This document shows, piece after piece, positions 29,032-36,590 of a stretch of DNA of 64,000 nucleotides. Made by a program: the position numbers and the translations under genes. Each line of letters begins with the position of its first letter. The first letter of the stretch is position 1. Origin of the DNA: Cellulomonas timonensis. GTDB lineage: Bacteria; Actinomycetota; Actinomycetes; Actinomycetales; Cellulomonadaceae. A model generated the notes under the pieces. It had not been told where the DNA came from. It did not search any database and saw only the letters and a list, made by a program, of their open reading frames with translations. The DNA is taken from the NCBI RefSeq assembly GCF_900046455.1, contig NZ_FCOT01000010.1, forward strand, positions 248,001 to 312,000. The letters run 5' to 3'.

Positions 29032-30513
29032 GGGACCGCCCCCTGGCTGCCCGAGCTGCCGCCCACGGTGCGGCGCTCCGACCTGCCCCCCGACCGAGGG
29101 CGGGCCCCCGACACCGTCGCGCTCGCCCTCGCCGACCTGCCCGACCAGCAACGCCGCGACGTCGTGCGCTGGAACCCCCGCCAGGGGCACCTCCTCGTGG
29201 TCGGGGAGCCCGGCTCAGGCCGCACCACGGCGCTGCGCACGGCCGCCGCCGGAGCACGGCAGCTCGGGTGGCATGTGCACGCCGTCGGGTTCGACTCTCC
29301 CCCGCTTCCCATGGACGACCTGGGGACCGTCGTGGGGGTCGACGACCCACGGCGACTCGCCCGACTACTCACCCTGCTCGCGGACCGGGTGCGGACCGCC
29401 GATGGCGCCCGCGATGGCCACAGCGCCGCCCACGAGGCCGCTGGCCCGCGCCAGCTCGTGCTCGTGGACGGGTGGGAGGCGGCCCTCGAGTCGCTCGACG
29501 CGTGGGGCCGCGGTGGCGCCGGGCGCCTGCTGCTCGACCTGCTGCGTGACGGCCTCGCCCGCGGGGTGACCGTGGCCGCTGCCTCAGGCGCCACTGCGCG
29601 GATGGCGGCTCTCGGCGGGCACTTCCACGACCGGCTCGTGCTCGGGATGGACGCGGTGGACCAGGTGCTCGCCGGCGTCCCCACCGAGCTCACCGGACTG
29701 CCGCGACGGCCGGGCCGGGCCGTGCGCCTGCGGGGCGCCGAGGCCCACGAGTGCCAGATCGCGCTTCCGGACGACCTGTCGGCGGGATCGCGGCTCGTGG
29801 ACGGCCCTCCCCCGCTGCGGCTGCGCGCGATCCCCGACAAGGTCGCGCTGTCCGATCTTGTCGGGGGCGACGGCCCGGCTGCGGGCCAGAACCTCGTCCC
29901 GGTCGGCCTCGGCGGCGACGACACCGACGTCGTCTGCGTGGACGTCAGCCGGGGAGCCCTGGTCGCCGGGCCCCCGGGATCGGGTCGGACCACCGCACTG
30001 GCCGTGCTGGCCCGCGGCCTGCTCCGCGCGGGCAGGCCGGTGGCGGTGGTCGGGACGGACCCTGTGCTCATCGGCGTCCCGGGGGTGCGGTGGGCATCGG
30101 GTCCGGCGGACGTCGCGGCGCTCCTCGACGAGCTCTCCGACGCGCACCGGGGCGGCCTGGAGGGGGTCGACCTCCTGGTGGACGACCTGGACGTCCTCGA
30201 CCATCTGCACCCGGTGGAGGCCGAGCGGCTCGCGCAGGCGTCGGCGGCACGGTCCACAGGCCTGCGCGTCCGGCTCATCGCCTCGGCCCGCACCGGCCGC
30301 GCCGCCACGGCCTACCGGGAGCCGATCGCCCGCCTGCGGTCGGTGCGCGCGGGGCTGGTCCTGGACCCGCTCGAACCCGGGTCCGGCGACGTGTTCGGAG
30401 TCGATCTCGCCACCGTCGTCGACCCCTCGCGCGCGCACGCCGCCGGGCGAGGAGCGCTCGTGCACGGCAGAGAGCTGACGCCGGCGCAGGTCGCCGGGCT
30501 AGCGCCCGGATGA
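28975..30513 (+). CDS. FtsK-type secretion ATPase, C-terminal part (domains 2 and 3 of EssC-like protein)
   Basis: A 512-aa product if it starts at ATG 28975, which has no good Shine-Dalgarno sequence. Two ATPase-like domains follow: LLVVGEPGSGRTTALRTA with QLVLVDGWEAAL, and ALVAGPPGSGRTTALAVL with DLLVDDLDVLDHL. In both P-loops the usual Lys is Arg (GSGRTT), as is common in the degenerate later domains of EccC/EssC proteins. It lacks FHA, membrane helices and domain 1, all of which sit in the preceding gene in another frame. This is therefore probably the detached 3' half of one ancestral gene. It overlaps the convergent membrane-protein gene by 15 nt. Confidence 0.72.
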   Translation: MAWCPRAIGESSETLRDSQGTAPWLPELPPTVRRSDLPPDRGRAPDTVALALADLPDQQRRDVVRWNPRQGHLLVVGEPGSGRTTALRTAAAGARQLGWHVHAVGFDSPPLPMDDLGTVVGVDDPRRLARLLTLLADRVRTADGARDGHSAAHEAAGPRQLVLVDGWEAALESLDAWGRGGAGRLLLDLLRDGLARGVTVAAASGATARMAALGGHFHDRLVLGMDAVDQVLAGVPTELTGLPRRPGRAVRLRGAEAHECQIALPDDLSAGSRLVDGPPPLRLRAIPDKVALSDLVGGDGPAAGQNLVPVGLGGDDTDVVCVDVSRGALVAGPPGSGRTTALAVLARGLLRAGRPVAVVGTDPVLIGVPGVRWASGPADVAALLDELSDAHRGGLEGVDLLVDDLDVLDHLHPVEAERLAQASAARSTGLRVRLIASARTGRAATAYREPIARLRSVRAGLVLDPLEPGSGDVFGVDLATVVDPSRAHAAGRGALVHGRELTPAQVAGLAPG

Positions 30514-30915
30514 CGGCGGCGACGCCGTCTCGTCGCCGCGCCCGGTCGTCGCCGCGACCACCGAGGGCAGCATGAGGCCGACGCCGATCGCCAACGCGAT
30601 CACCAGGATCGCCGCCGCCCACGCCGTGGGCTCGACGTTGAACCAGCCAGCGGCCAGGACGATGAGGAAGAGCTGCCAGGTGAGCACCGGCGAGCGCGCC
30701 CACCGACGCCCGCGCCACAGGCCGCGCGCGCTGGCCACGAGCACAGCCGCCACCCCGAGCGCGAACACGATGAGGAAGATCATCGCGCCGGCCACCAGGG
30801 AGCCGCCGGCGATCTCGACGCCGAACGCCACGCCCAGCCCGACCAGCAGCGCCGCCTCGAGGAGGACGAGCAGGCAGATCGGGGCGAGCAGTCGAGGAGC
30901 ACGTCTCAGTGGCAC
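30499..30915 (-). CDS. Small membrane protein, four helices
   Basis: A 138-aa protein with four predicted helices (about residues 11-33, 38-60, 77-93 and 96-118), an Arg-rich turn (GLWRGRRWARS) and a hydrophilic tail. I do not recognise a functional family; similar uncharacterised actinobacterial membrane proteins are common. GTG at 30915 is preceded on its strand by TAGGGT and exactly 6 nt, so it is probably leaderless. It converges on the split ATPase gene. Confidence 0.75.
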   Translation of the reverse strand: MPLRRAPRLLAPICLLVLLEAALLVGLGVAFGVEIAGGSLVAGAMIFLIVFALGVAAVLVASARGLWRGRRWARSPVLTWQLFLIVLAAGWFNVEPTAWAAAILVIALAIGVGLMLPSVVAATTGRGDETASPPSSGR

Positions 30916-30921
30916 GGGCCG

Positions 30922-30927
30922 ACCCTA
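30922..30927 (-). promoter_or_regulatory. -10 element of a leaderless promoter (membrane protein)
   Basis: On the minus strand TAGGGT is followed by CGGCCC (6 nt) and the GTG at 30915. Confidence 0.5.
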
Positions 30928-31229
30928 CGGGAAGCGGCCGGGAGGCCGGCCGCACATCCGGCCTGCTCACGGCGCTCGCGGCGGCCTCCAGAGGCGACCG
31001 ATGGCGCACACGAGTCGTCGCTTGTCACCCGCTGTCGGACACGCGGGCGTATGCGCAGGTCAGCGCGACACGCCGTCGCGGGGGCCGGTCAGTTGGACCC
31101 GATTTCGCCCCATGAGCCAAAGAGGATAGGGTGGCGAGTCCCTTCACAGGTGACGTCCAGGTGTGATGAACACCTCAGGTCGCGCGAGAAACCCGCGCGC
31201 CTATAGATCTTGTGCTGCGCGCCCGCAGG

Positions 31230-31278
31230 TGTGAGGCTAATTCACAGCAGTTGATCCCCCCACCCGTGCGCGTAGAAC
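31230..31278 (+). promoter_or_regulatory. whiB1 promoter with CRP-like inverted repeat
   Basis: TGTGA-N7-TCACA (31230-31246) stands just upstream of a possible -35 TTGATC (31251-31256), 16 nt from a possible -10 TAGAAC (31273-31278). The half-sites match CRP, but the spacer is 7 instead of 6. In Mycobacterium tuberculosis whiB1 is controlled by the CRP homologue Rv3676; a similar control here is inferred. Confidence 0.4.
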
Positions 31279-31315
31279 ACACGAGCCGCCATGTCGCTGA
31301 GCCGTGCTGCGCGCA

Positions 31316-31351
31316 CCAAGCCTGATGAGTCCTGAGAAGGACCTTGGCTTG
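31316..31351 (+). ncRNA. Structured whiB1 leader, hammerhead-like but incomplete
   Basis: CAAGCC and GGCTTG (31317-31322, 31346-31351) can pair around TGATGA, a GTCC/GGAC stem and CTT. CTGATGAGTCC plus GGAC is the usual left half and stem II of a hammerhead ribozyme, but the required GAAA after stem II is absent. It ends 11 nt before the AAGGAG of whiB1. Confidence 0.4.
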
Positions 31352-31372
31352 CCCTGTGCAAGGAGAGATTTC

Positions 31373-31621
31373 ATGGATTGGCGCCACCGCGCAGCGTGTC
31401 TGGACGAAGACCCGGAGCTGTTCTTCCCGATCGGCAACACCGGCCCCGCGCTGCTGCAGATCGATGAGGCGAAGGCCGTGTGCCGTCGCTGCGAGGTCGT
31501 CGACACGTGCCTCAAGTGGGCCCTCGAGTCCGGCCAGGACGCCGGCGTCTGGGGTGGCCTCTCCGAGGACGAGCGTCGCGCCCTCAAGCGGCGCACCGCG
31601 CGCCAGCGTCGCGCGAGCTGA
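31373..31621 (+). CDS. whiB1: WhiB-family iron-sulfur transcription factor WhiB1 (WblE)
   Basis: An 82-aa regulator binding a nitric-oxide-sensitive [4Fe-4S] cluster and the principal sigma factor in actinobacteria; essential in several species. The four ligand cysteines are C9, C37, C40 and C46, the same positions as in M. tuberculosis WhiB1. Other hallmarks are the opening MDWRHRAAC, the turn GVWGGLSEDERRALKRR and a basic C-terminus. ATG at 31373 follows AAGGAG. A convergent PdtaS-type kinase gene follows, as in M. tuberculosis (Rv3219/Rv3220c). Confidence 0.97.
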   Translation: MDWRHRAACLDEDPELFFPIGNTGPALLQIDEAKAVCRRCEVVDTCLKWALESGQDAGVWGGLSEDERRALKRRTARQRRAS

Positions 31622-31686
31622 GCAGCCCGACCAGCACGACTGCCTGACCCCGGCGCTCCGGGCCTCCCCCGGCCCGGCAGCGCACG

Positions 31687-31732
31687 ACACGAGAGCCGCC
31701 ACCAGCATCCTCCGCTGGGGCGGCTCTCGTGT
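31687..31732. terminator. Bidirectional terminator between whiB1 and pdtaS
   Basis: A 14-bp outer stem containing ACGAGAGCCGCC/GGCGGCTCTCGT and an inner CCAGC/GCTGG stem; suitable for both convergent genes. Confidence 0.8.
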
Positions 31733-31796
31733 GTCCGGCTGCGGACACGGCTCCGACGCCGGCGCGCCCGATCGCCCGACCAGCGCGCTGGCCGGC

Positions 31797-33284
31797 TCAG
31801 ACCGAGCCGGCGCTCTCCCGGCTCGGGTTGCGCAGCACGGCCTCCAGGATCACCTGGGTGCCCCGACTGCCCTCGCGCGGCCCCCACTCGATGCTGCCGC
31901 GCAGCTCGTTGGCGACGAGCGTCGACACGATCTGCGTGCCCAGCCCGCTCCCGGCGCCCGCAGACTCCGGCAGGCCGCCGCCGTCGTCCGCCACCACCAC
32001 GCGCAGGGCCTGGCCCTCCCGCTCGGCGGTGACCTCGACCGTCCCGCCGCCCACAGCCGAGAGCCCGTGCTCCACGGCGTTGGTGACGAGCTCGGTGAGC
32101 ACCAGGGCCAACGCTGTCGCATCCTCGGCCGGCACCAGCCCGAACGTCCCGCTGACGACGGTGCGCACACTGCTGCCCGCCGACGCGACGTCCGCCGCCA
32201 GGCGCAGGCTCCGACCCACCAGGTCGTCGAAGGGCACGGACTCGTCAAGGGTCTGCGAGAGCGTCTCGTGCACGAGCGCGATCGTGGCGACCCGGCGCAT
32301 CGCCTCGTCGAGCGCCTCGCGGGCCTCGGGGTTGCTCATGCGCCGCGACTGGAGCCGCAGCAGCGCCGCGACGGTCTGCAGGTTGTTCTTCACCCGGTGA
32401 TGGATCTCCCGGATGGTCGCGTCCTTGGTGATGAGCTCGCGCTCACGCCGCCGCAGCTCGGAGACGTCGCGGCACAGCAGCACCGCCCCGATGCGCTGCC
32501 CACGCTCGGTGAGGGGGACGGCCCGGAGGGACAGCGCCACACCCTTGGACTCGATGTCGGTGCGCCACGGCGCGCGCCCCATCACGACCAGTGGCATCGA
32601 CTCGTCCACGGGCGCCTTGTGCTCGACGAGCTCGGCGGTGACCTCTATCAACGACCTGCCGACCAGGTCCCCGAGGGCGCCGAGGCGGTGGAAGCAGCTC
32701 AGCGCGTTGGGGCTCGCGTAGAGGACCTCGCCCTCGGAGTTCAGCCGGATCAGACCGTCGCCCACGCGCGGCGCCCCTCGGCGGGGGCCGGTCGGAGCGT
32801 TCGTCGCGGGGAACTCACCGCGGCCGATCATGCCCATCAGCTCGTCGGCGGACTCCACGTAGTTGAGCTCGAGCCGGCTCGGCGTCCGGGCGCCGCCCAG
32901 GTTGGTCTGGCGCGCGACGACGGCGATGGCGCGTCCTTCGCGAACGACCGGCACGGCCTCCTCGCGCACGGCGTAGGAGCCGAACCAGCGAGGCTCGCGG
33001 GAGCGCTGCGCCCGGACCTCGGTGAGCGAGCGCTGGAGCTGCGGGCGTTGCCCGTCGGGCGCGCGCGAGCCGACGACGTCGTCGTAGTGGACTGTCGCGC
33101 CGGTGCTCGGGCGGCACTGGGCGATCGCGATGAAGTCACCGTCGTCGGTGGGCAGCCACAGGACGAGGTCGGCGAATGCGAGGTCGGAGATCACCTGCCA
33201 GTCGCCGACGAGCAGGTGCAGCCACTCGAGGTCGGCGGCGTCGAGCGAGGCGTGGCGCGTGGCGAGGTCGCTCAGGGTGGACAC
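31797..33284 (-). CDS. pdtaS: PdtaS-type cytosolic sensor histidine kinase
   Basis: A 495-aa soluble kinase. It has an N-terminal GAF-like region (about 1-150, starting STLSDLATRH), a PAS domain (about 175-275, DGLIRLNSEGEVLYASPNAL) and a HisKA_2 box with H295/H296 in IREIHHRVKNNLQTVAAL. The HATPase domain has LTELVTNAVEHGLS and VADDGGGLPE. GTG at 33284 gives the same opening as M. tuberculosis PdtaS (MSTLGDL). PdtaS phosphorylates PdtaR, an ANTAR-domain RNA-binding antiterminator; no pdtaR is in this window. Convergent with whiB1, as in mycobacteria. Confidence 0.93.
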   Translation of the reverse strand: MSTLSDLATRHASLDAADLEWLHLLVGDWQVISDLAFADLVLWLPTDDGDFIAIAQCRPSTGATVHYDDVVGSRAPDGQRPQLQRSLTEVRAQRSREPRWFGSYAVREEAVPVVREGRAIAVVARQTNLGGARTPSRLELNYVESADELMGMIGRGEFPATNAPTGPRRGAPRVGDGLIRLNSEGEVLYASPNALSCFHRLGALGDLVGRSLIEVTAELVEHKAPVDESMPLVVMGRAPWRTDIESKGVALSLRAVPLTERGQRIGAVLLCRDVSELRRRERELITKDATIREIHHRVKNNLQTVAALLRLQSRRMSNPEAREALDEAMRRVATIALVHETLSQTLDESVPFDDLVGRSLRLAADVASAGSSVRTVVSGTFGLVPAEDATALALVLTELVTNAVEHGLSAVGGGTVEVTAEREGQALRVVVADDGGGLPESAGAGSGLGTQIVSTLVANELRGSIEWGPREGSRGTQVILEAVLRNPSRESAGSV

Positions 33285-33393
33285 GGACTCCAGCGTAAGC
33301 GTCCGGAACACGCCGCCGTGCAGCCGGGGCGATAGCCTCGACCGCAGTGCCACCTTGCTGTGCGCACGTCGACACCCTGAAAGGAGCCGGTCG

Positions 33394-33909
33394 GTGCACC
33401 TGCGCATCAGCTTCACCCTTGCGGCGTCTCCCACCACCGTCGCCGCCATGCTGGCCGACCCCGCGTACGTCGAGGCCAAGGTGCGGGCGAGCGGGGCGAT
33501 CGAGCAGCAAGTCGACGTGGTGCCCGCCGAGGACGGCGCGTTCACCGTCACGTCGAGGCGCGCACTGCCCACCGACCAGATCCCCGCCAACATGCGGGCC
33601 TTCATCGGCTCCCAGATCGACGTCCGGCAGGTCGAGGCGTGGGAGCCTCCCGGCCTGGACAACACCCGGGCGGGCACCGTGGTCGTCGAGATCTCGGGCG
33701 CTCCGGTGCGGTTGACCGGCTCGATCCGGCTGTCCGCCGAAGGCGCCGGCTCGGCGATCGTGTACGAGGGCGACCTGAAGGCCGCGATCCCCTTGTTCGC
33801 GGGCGCCGTGGAGGATGCCGCGGCCTCCGCGATCCGCTCCGCGCTGGCCGCCGAGGAGGCCGTCGCCACGGCCTGGCTGCAAGGTCACGAACCGGGTTCC
33901 CAGCCGTAA
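33394..33909 (+). CDS. DUF2505 domain protein
   Basis: A 171-aa soluble protein of the actinobacterial DUF2505 family, related to START/polyketide-cyclase-like folds that bind hydrophobic ligands. It shows LRISFTLAASPTTVAAMLADPAYVEAK in part at the start and the alternating strands typical of the fold. GTG at 33394 has AAGGAG 7 nt upstream. It is divergent from pdtaS. The function of the family is not established. Confidence 0.82.
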   Translation: MHLRISFTLAASPTTVAAMLADPAYVEAKVRASGAIEQQVDVVPAEDGAFTVTSRRALPTDQIPANMRAFIGSQIDVRQVEAWEPPGLDNTRAGTVVVEISGAPVRLTGSIRLSAEGAGSAIVYEGDLKAAIPLFAGAVEDAAASAIRSALAAEEAVATAWLQGHEPGSQP

Positions 33910-34001
33910 CAATTCGGTAACACCAACGTCGCCGATATCGCCCTGACCTGCGGCGATGCTTGTGTGGGATCGCTACCACGCTGTTTTCGGCGCCTTCGTC
34001 C

Positions 34002-34081
34002 TTGACACCCGCCCAGGTCGCGGCCAGAGTTCGTGAAAGCGCGTGGGAACGCTCCCGCTACACGATGTGGAAGCGTTCTCA
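34002..34081 (+). promoter_or_regulatory. Sugar-transport promoter with two CebR/CelR-type operators
   Basis: A perfect -35 TTGACA (34002-34007) with a weak -10 near 34025-34031 is followed by TGGGAACGCTCCCG (34044-34057) and TGGAAGCGTTCTCA (34068-34081). The CebR/CelR consensus is TGGGAGCGCTCCCA; the first site matches at 12 of 14 positions. Both lie downstream of the expected transcript start, where a bound repressor would block elongation. The LacI-family gene at 37614 is the likely repressor. Confidence 0.75.
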
Positions 34082-34194
34082 TGTGAGGGTCCACCAAGGC
34101 CCACACGAGCCGGACGACACCGCTGCCAGCGGTTCCGGGCGGTGCGTGTCCCATGGGTACGGCGACGACGCCGACGACTGACAAGGGAGTCATT

Positions 34195-35496
34195 GTGCGC
34201 AAGACCACACGCAAGATGTGGGCGGCTGCGGCCGGGGTCACGGGCATCGCCCTCCTCGCCACCGCCTGCGGCAGCTCGGATGGCGGCGGCAGCGGCGAGC
34301 CCGCCGCGGACGGCGACGAGCAGATCACGCTCTCGATCGCCACGTTCAACCAGTTCGGCTACGAGGACCTCATCACGGAGTACGAGAGCCTCAACCCGAA
34401 CATCAAGATCGAGCACAACAAGGTCGCCAAGTCGGACGACGCGCGCGCCAACCTCAACACGCGTCTCGCCGCGGGCTCCGGCCTGTCGGACATCGAGGCC
34501 ATCGAGGTCGACTGGCTGCCCGAGCTGCTCGTCTACTCGGACAAGTTCAACGACCTCAAGTCGGACGAGGTCGAGGGCCGCTGGCTGGACTGGAAGGAAG
34601 ACCAGGCGACCGACGCTGACGGCCGCCTCATCGCCTACGGCACGGACGCCGGCCCGGAGGCCATCGCCTACCGCTCCGACCTGTTCGCTGCCGCGGGCCT
34701 CCCGACGGACCGCGCCGCGGTCGCCGAGCTCTTCGGTGGCGCGGACGCCACGTGGGACAAGTACTTCGAGGTCGGCGACCAGTACTACGCCGCCACGCAG
34801 AAGCCGTTCTTCGACTCCGCCGGCGCCATCTACCAGGGCATGATCAACCAGGTCGAGGCCGCGTACGAGGACCCCGAGACGCTGGAGATCGTCGCTGCCG
34901 ACAGCAAGGAGGTCAAGGACATCTACACCCAGGTCCTGACCGCCTCGGCAACCCAGTCCGCCCACTACGAGCAGTGGAGCGACGACTGGGTATCTTCCTT
35001 CCAGAACGACGGCTTCGCCACGATGCTCGCCCCGGGCTGGATGCTCGGTGTCATCGAGGGCAACGCGGCCGGCGTCACCGGCTGGGACATCGCTGACGTC
35101 TTCCCCGGCGGCGGCGGCAACTGGGGCGGGTCCTTCCTGACCGTCCCGACCCAGACGGAGCACCCGGAGGAGGCCCAGGCCCTCGCCGCGTGGCTCACCG
35201 CCCCGGAGCAGCAGATCAAGGCGTTCAAGGCTCAGGGCACGTTCCCGAGCCAGAAGGAGGCCCTGACGAGCCCGGACCTCACCTCGGCCGTCAACGAGTT
35301 CTTCAACGGCGCCCCCACCGGTGAGATCCTCGCCAACCGCGCCGCCGCCATCGAGGTCGCGCCCTTCAAGGGCCCGAACTACTTCGCGGTGAACGACGCG
35401 ATGGGCAGCGCGATCCTGCGTGTCGACGTGCAGAAGACCGACGACATCGAGACCTCGTGGACGAAGTTCCTCGAGGCAGTGAGCGCACTGGGCTGA
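34195..35496 (+). CDS. cebE: ABC sugar-binding lipoprotein (CebE-like)
   Basis: A 433-aa solute-binding protein (SBP family 1), lipid-anchored at C25 after LLATAC and facing outward. Mature sequence has EQITLSIATFNQFGYEDLITEYE and the domain-hinge region YGTDAGPEAIAYRSDLFAAAGLP. GTG at 34195 has GGGAG upstream. First gene of the operon with two permeases; no ATPase is encoded here, as in the streptomycete ceb system, where MsiK is shared. Cellobiose/cello-oligosaccharide binding is inferred from the CebR-type operators; another beta-glucan or disaccharide is possible. Confidence 0.85.
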   Translation: MRKTTRKMWAAAAGVTGIALLATACGSSDGGGSGEPAADGDEQITLSIATFNQFGYEDLITEYESLNPNIKIEHNKVAKSDDARANLNTRLAAGSGLSDIEAIEVDWLPELLVYSDKFNDLKSDEVEGRWLDWKEDQATDADGRLIAYGTDAGPEAIAYRSDLFAAAGLPTDRAAVAELFGGADATWDKYFEVGDQYYAATQKPFFDSAGAIYQGMINQVEAAYEDPETLEIVAADSKEVKDIYTQVLTASATQSAHYEQWSDDWVSSFQNDGFATMLAPGWMLGVIEGNAAGVTGWDIADVFPGGGGNWGGSFLTVPTQTEHPEEAQALAAWLTAPEQQIKAFKAQGTFPSQKEALTSPDLTSAVNEFFNGAPTGEILANRAAAIEVAPFKGPNYFAVNDAMGSAILRVDVQKTDDIETSWTKFLEAVSALG

Positions 35497-35506
35497 CGCT
35501 CTAGGC

Positions 35507-35541
35507 GCCGGGGCGCCGGCCTCATCGGCCGGCGCCCCGGC
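35507..35541 (+). terminator. Strong hairpin between binding-protein and permease genes
   Basis: A perfect 15-bp GC-rich stem (GCCGGGGCGCCGGCC, loop TCATC) 10 nt after the binding-protein stop. In such operons it usually acts as a partial terminator and 3'-end stabiliser, giving more binding protein than permease. Confidence 0.7.
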
Positions 35542-35585
35542 ACCACCCTGTAACCGCCCTGCTCAGCGCCCCTCGAAGGATTCTG

Positions 35586-36590
35586 ATGGTCACCTCCACG
35601 ACGCCGAAGCTCGACCGCAGGCCGAAGCGGTCCGCGGATCGCGAGCCGCGCCGGATCGGCTTCGGCCAGCGGCTCGGCCGGTGGGACGTCAAGGTCTCGC
35701 CGTACCTCTACATCTCTCCCTTCTTCATCCTCTTCGCGATCGTGGGCCTGTTCCCGCTGCTGTACACCGCGTATGTGTCGATGCACAAATGGCATCTCAT
35801 CGGTGGCCAAGGCGAGTTCGTCGGGCTGGAGAACTTCGCCTACGTCCTCCAGCAGCCGTTCTTCTGGAAGGCGCTGCGCAACACCTTCAGCATCTTCCTG
35901 CTGTCCTCGGTGCCGCAGGTCTTCATCGCGATCACGATCGCCGCGGTGCTGGACGCGAACCTCCGGGCCAAGACCTTCTGGCGCATGGGCGTGCTGCTGC
36001 CGTTCGTCGTGGCGCCCGTCGCCGTCTCCCTGATCTTCGGCAAGCTCTTCGCCGACGATTCCGGGATGATCAACGCGATCCTCGGTGGCGTCGGCATCGA
36101 GCCGATCCGCTGGCACGCTGACGTCCTCGCGAGCCACGTCGCCATCTCCTCGATGGTGAACTTCCGCTGGATCGGCTACAACACCCTGATCTTCCTCGCT
36201 GCGATGCAGGCCGTGCCGCGCGAGCTCTACGAGGCCGCGATCCTCGACGGCGCCGGCCGACTGCGCCAGTTCTTCTCGGTCACGGTGCCCCTGCTGCGCC
36301 CGACCATCATCTTCGTGGTGGTGACCTCGACCATCGGCGGACTGCAGATCTTCGACGAGCCGCGCCTGTTCGACCAGACCGGCCAGGGCGGCGGCGACCG
36401 TCAGTGGATGACGGTGACGATGTACCTCTACGAGGTCGGATGGGGCTCGCAGAAGAGCTTCGGGCGCGCTGCGGCCATCGCCTGGATCCTCTTCGTCATC
36501 ATTCTGATCATCGGGCTGATCAACTTCTCCATCACCCGTCGCATCGCGTCCGACTCGGCGCCCAAGTCCGGAAGGAAGCAGAAGCGATGA
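35586..36590 (+). CDS. cebF: ABC sugar transporter permease 1 (CebF-like)
   Basis: A 334-aa MalF-type permease with six predicted helices after a basic 35-residue cytosolic N-terminus. The EAA loop that docks with the ATPase is EAAILDGAGRLRQFFSVTVPLLRP in part (about 215-235). ATG at 35586 has AAGGA upstream. The stop overlaps the second permease start (ATGA), so the two are translated together and should form a heterodimer. Confidence 0.9.
   Translation: MVTSTTPKLDRRPKRSADREPRRIGFGQRLGRWDVKVSPYLYISPFFILFAIVGLFPLLYTAYVSMHKWHLIGGQGEFVGLENFAYVLQQPFFWKALRNTFSIFLLSSVPQVFIAITIAAVLDANLRAKTFWRMGVLLPFVVAPVAVSLIFGKLFADDSGMINAILGGVGIEPIRWHADVLASHVAISSMVNFRWIGYNTLIFLAAMQAVPRELYEAAILDGAGRLRQFFSVTVPLLRPTIIFVVVTSTIGGLQIFDEPRLFDQTGQGGGDRQWMTVTMYLYEVGWGSQKSFGRAAAIAWILFVIILIIGLINFSITRRIASDSAPKSGRKQKR

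Larger units (their letters stand above)
30916..31372. other. 457-nt intergenic region between the membrane protein and whiB1
   Basis: It contains the leaderless promoter of the minus-strand gene at its left end, then about 200 nt with no feature I can assign. Two small hairpins (AGGTGT-N5-ACACCT at 31159-31175, CGCGCG-N7-CGCGCG at 31181-31199) and the whiB1 promoter and leader follow. No ORF with convincing coding character is seen. Confidence 0.6.

Noticed and set aside
26420-30513. Intein or intron as explanation for the split ATPase
   Set aside because: The insert is only about 146 nt, too short for an intein or a self-splicing intron, and has no splice motifs.
31321-31342. Active hammerhead ribozyme in the whiB1 leader
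   Set aside because: CTGATGA and stem II are present but the obligatory GAAA after stem II is missing, so self-cleavage is not expected.
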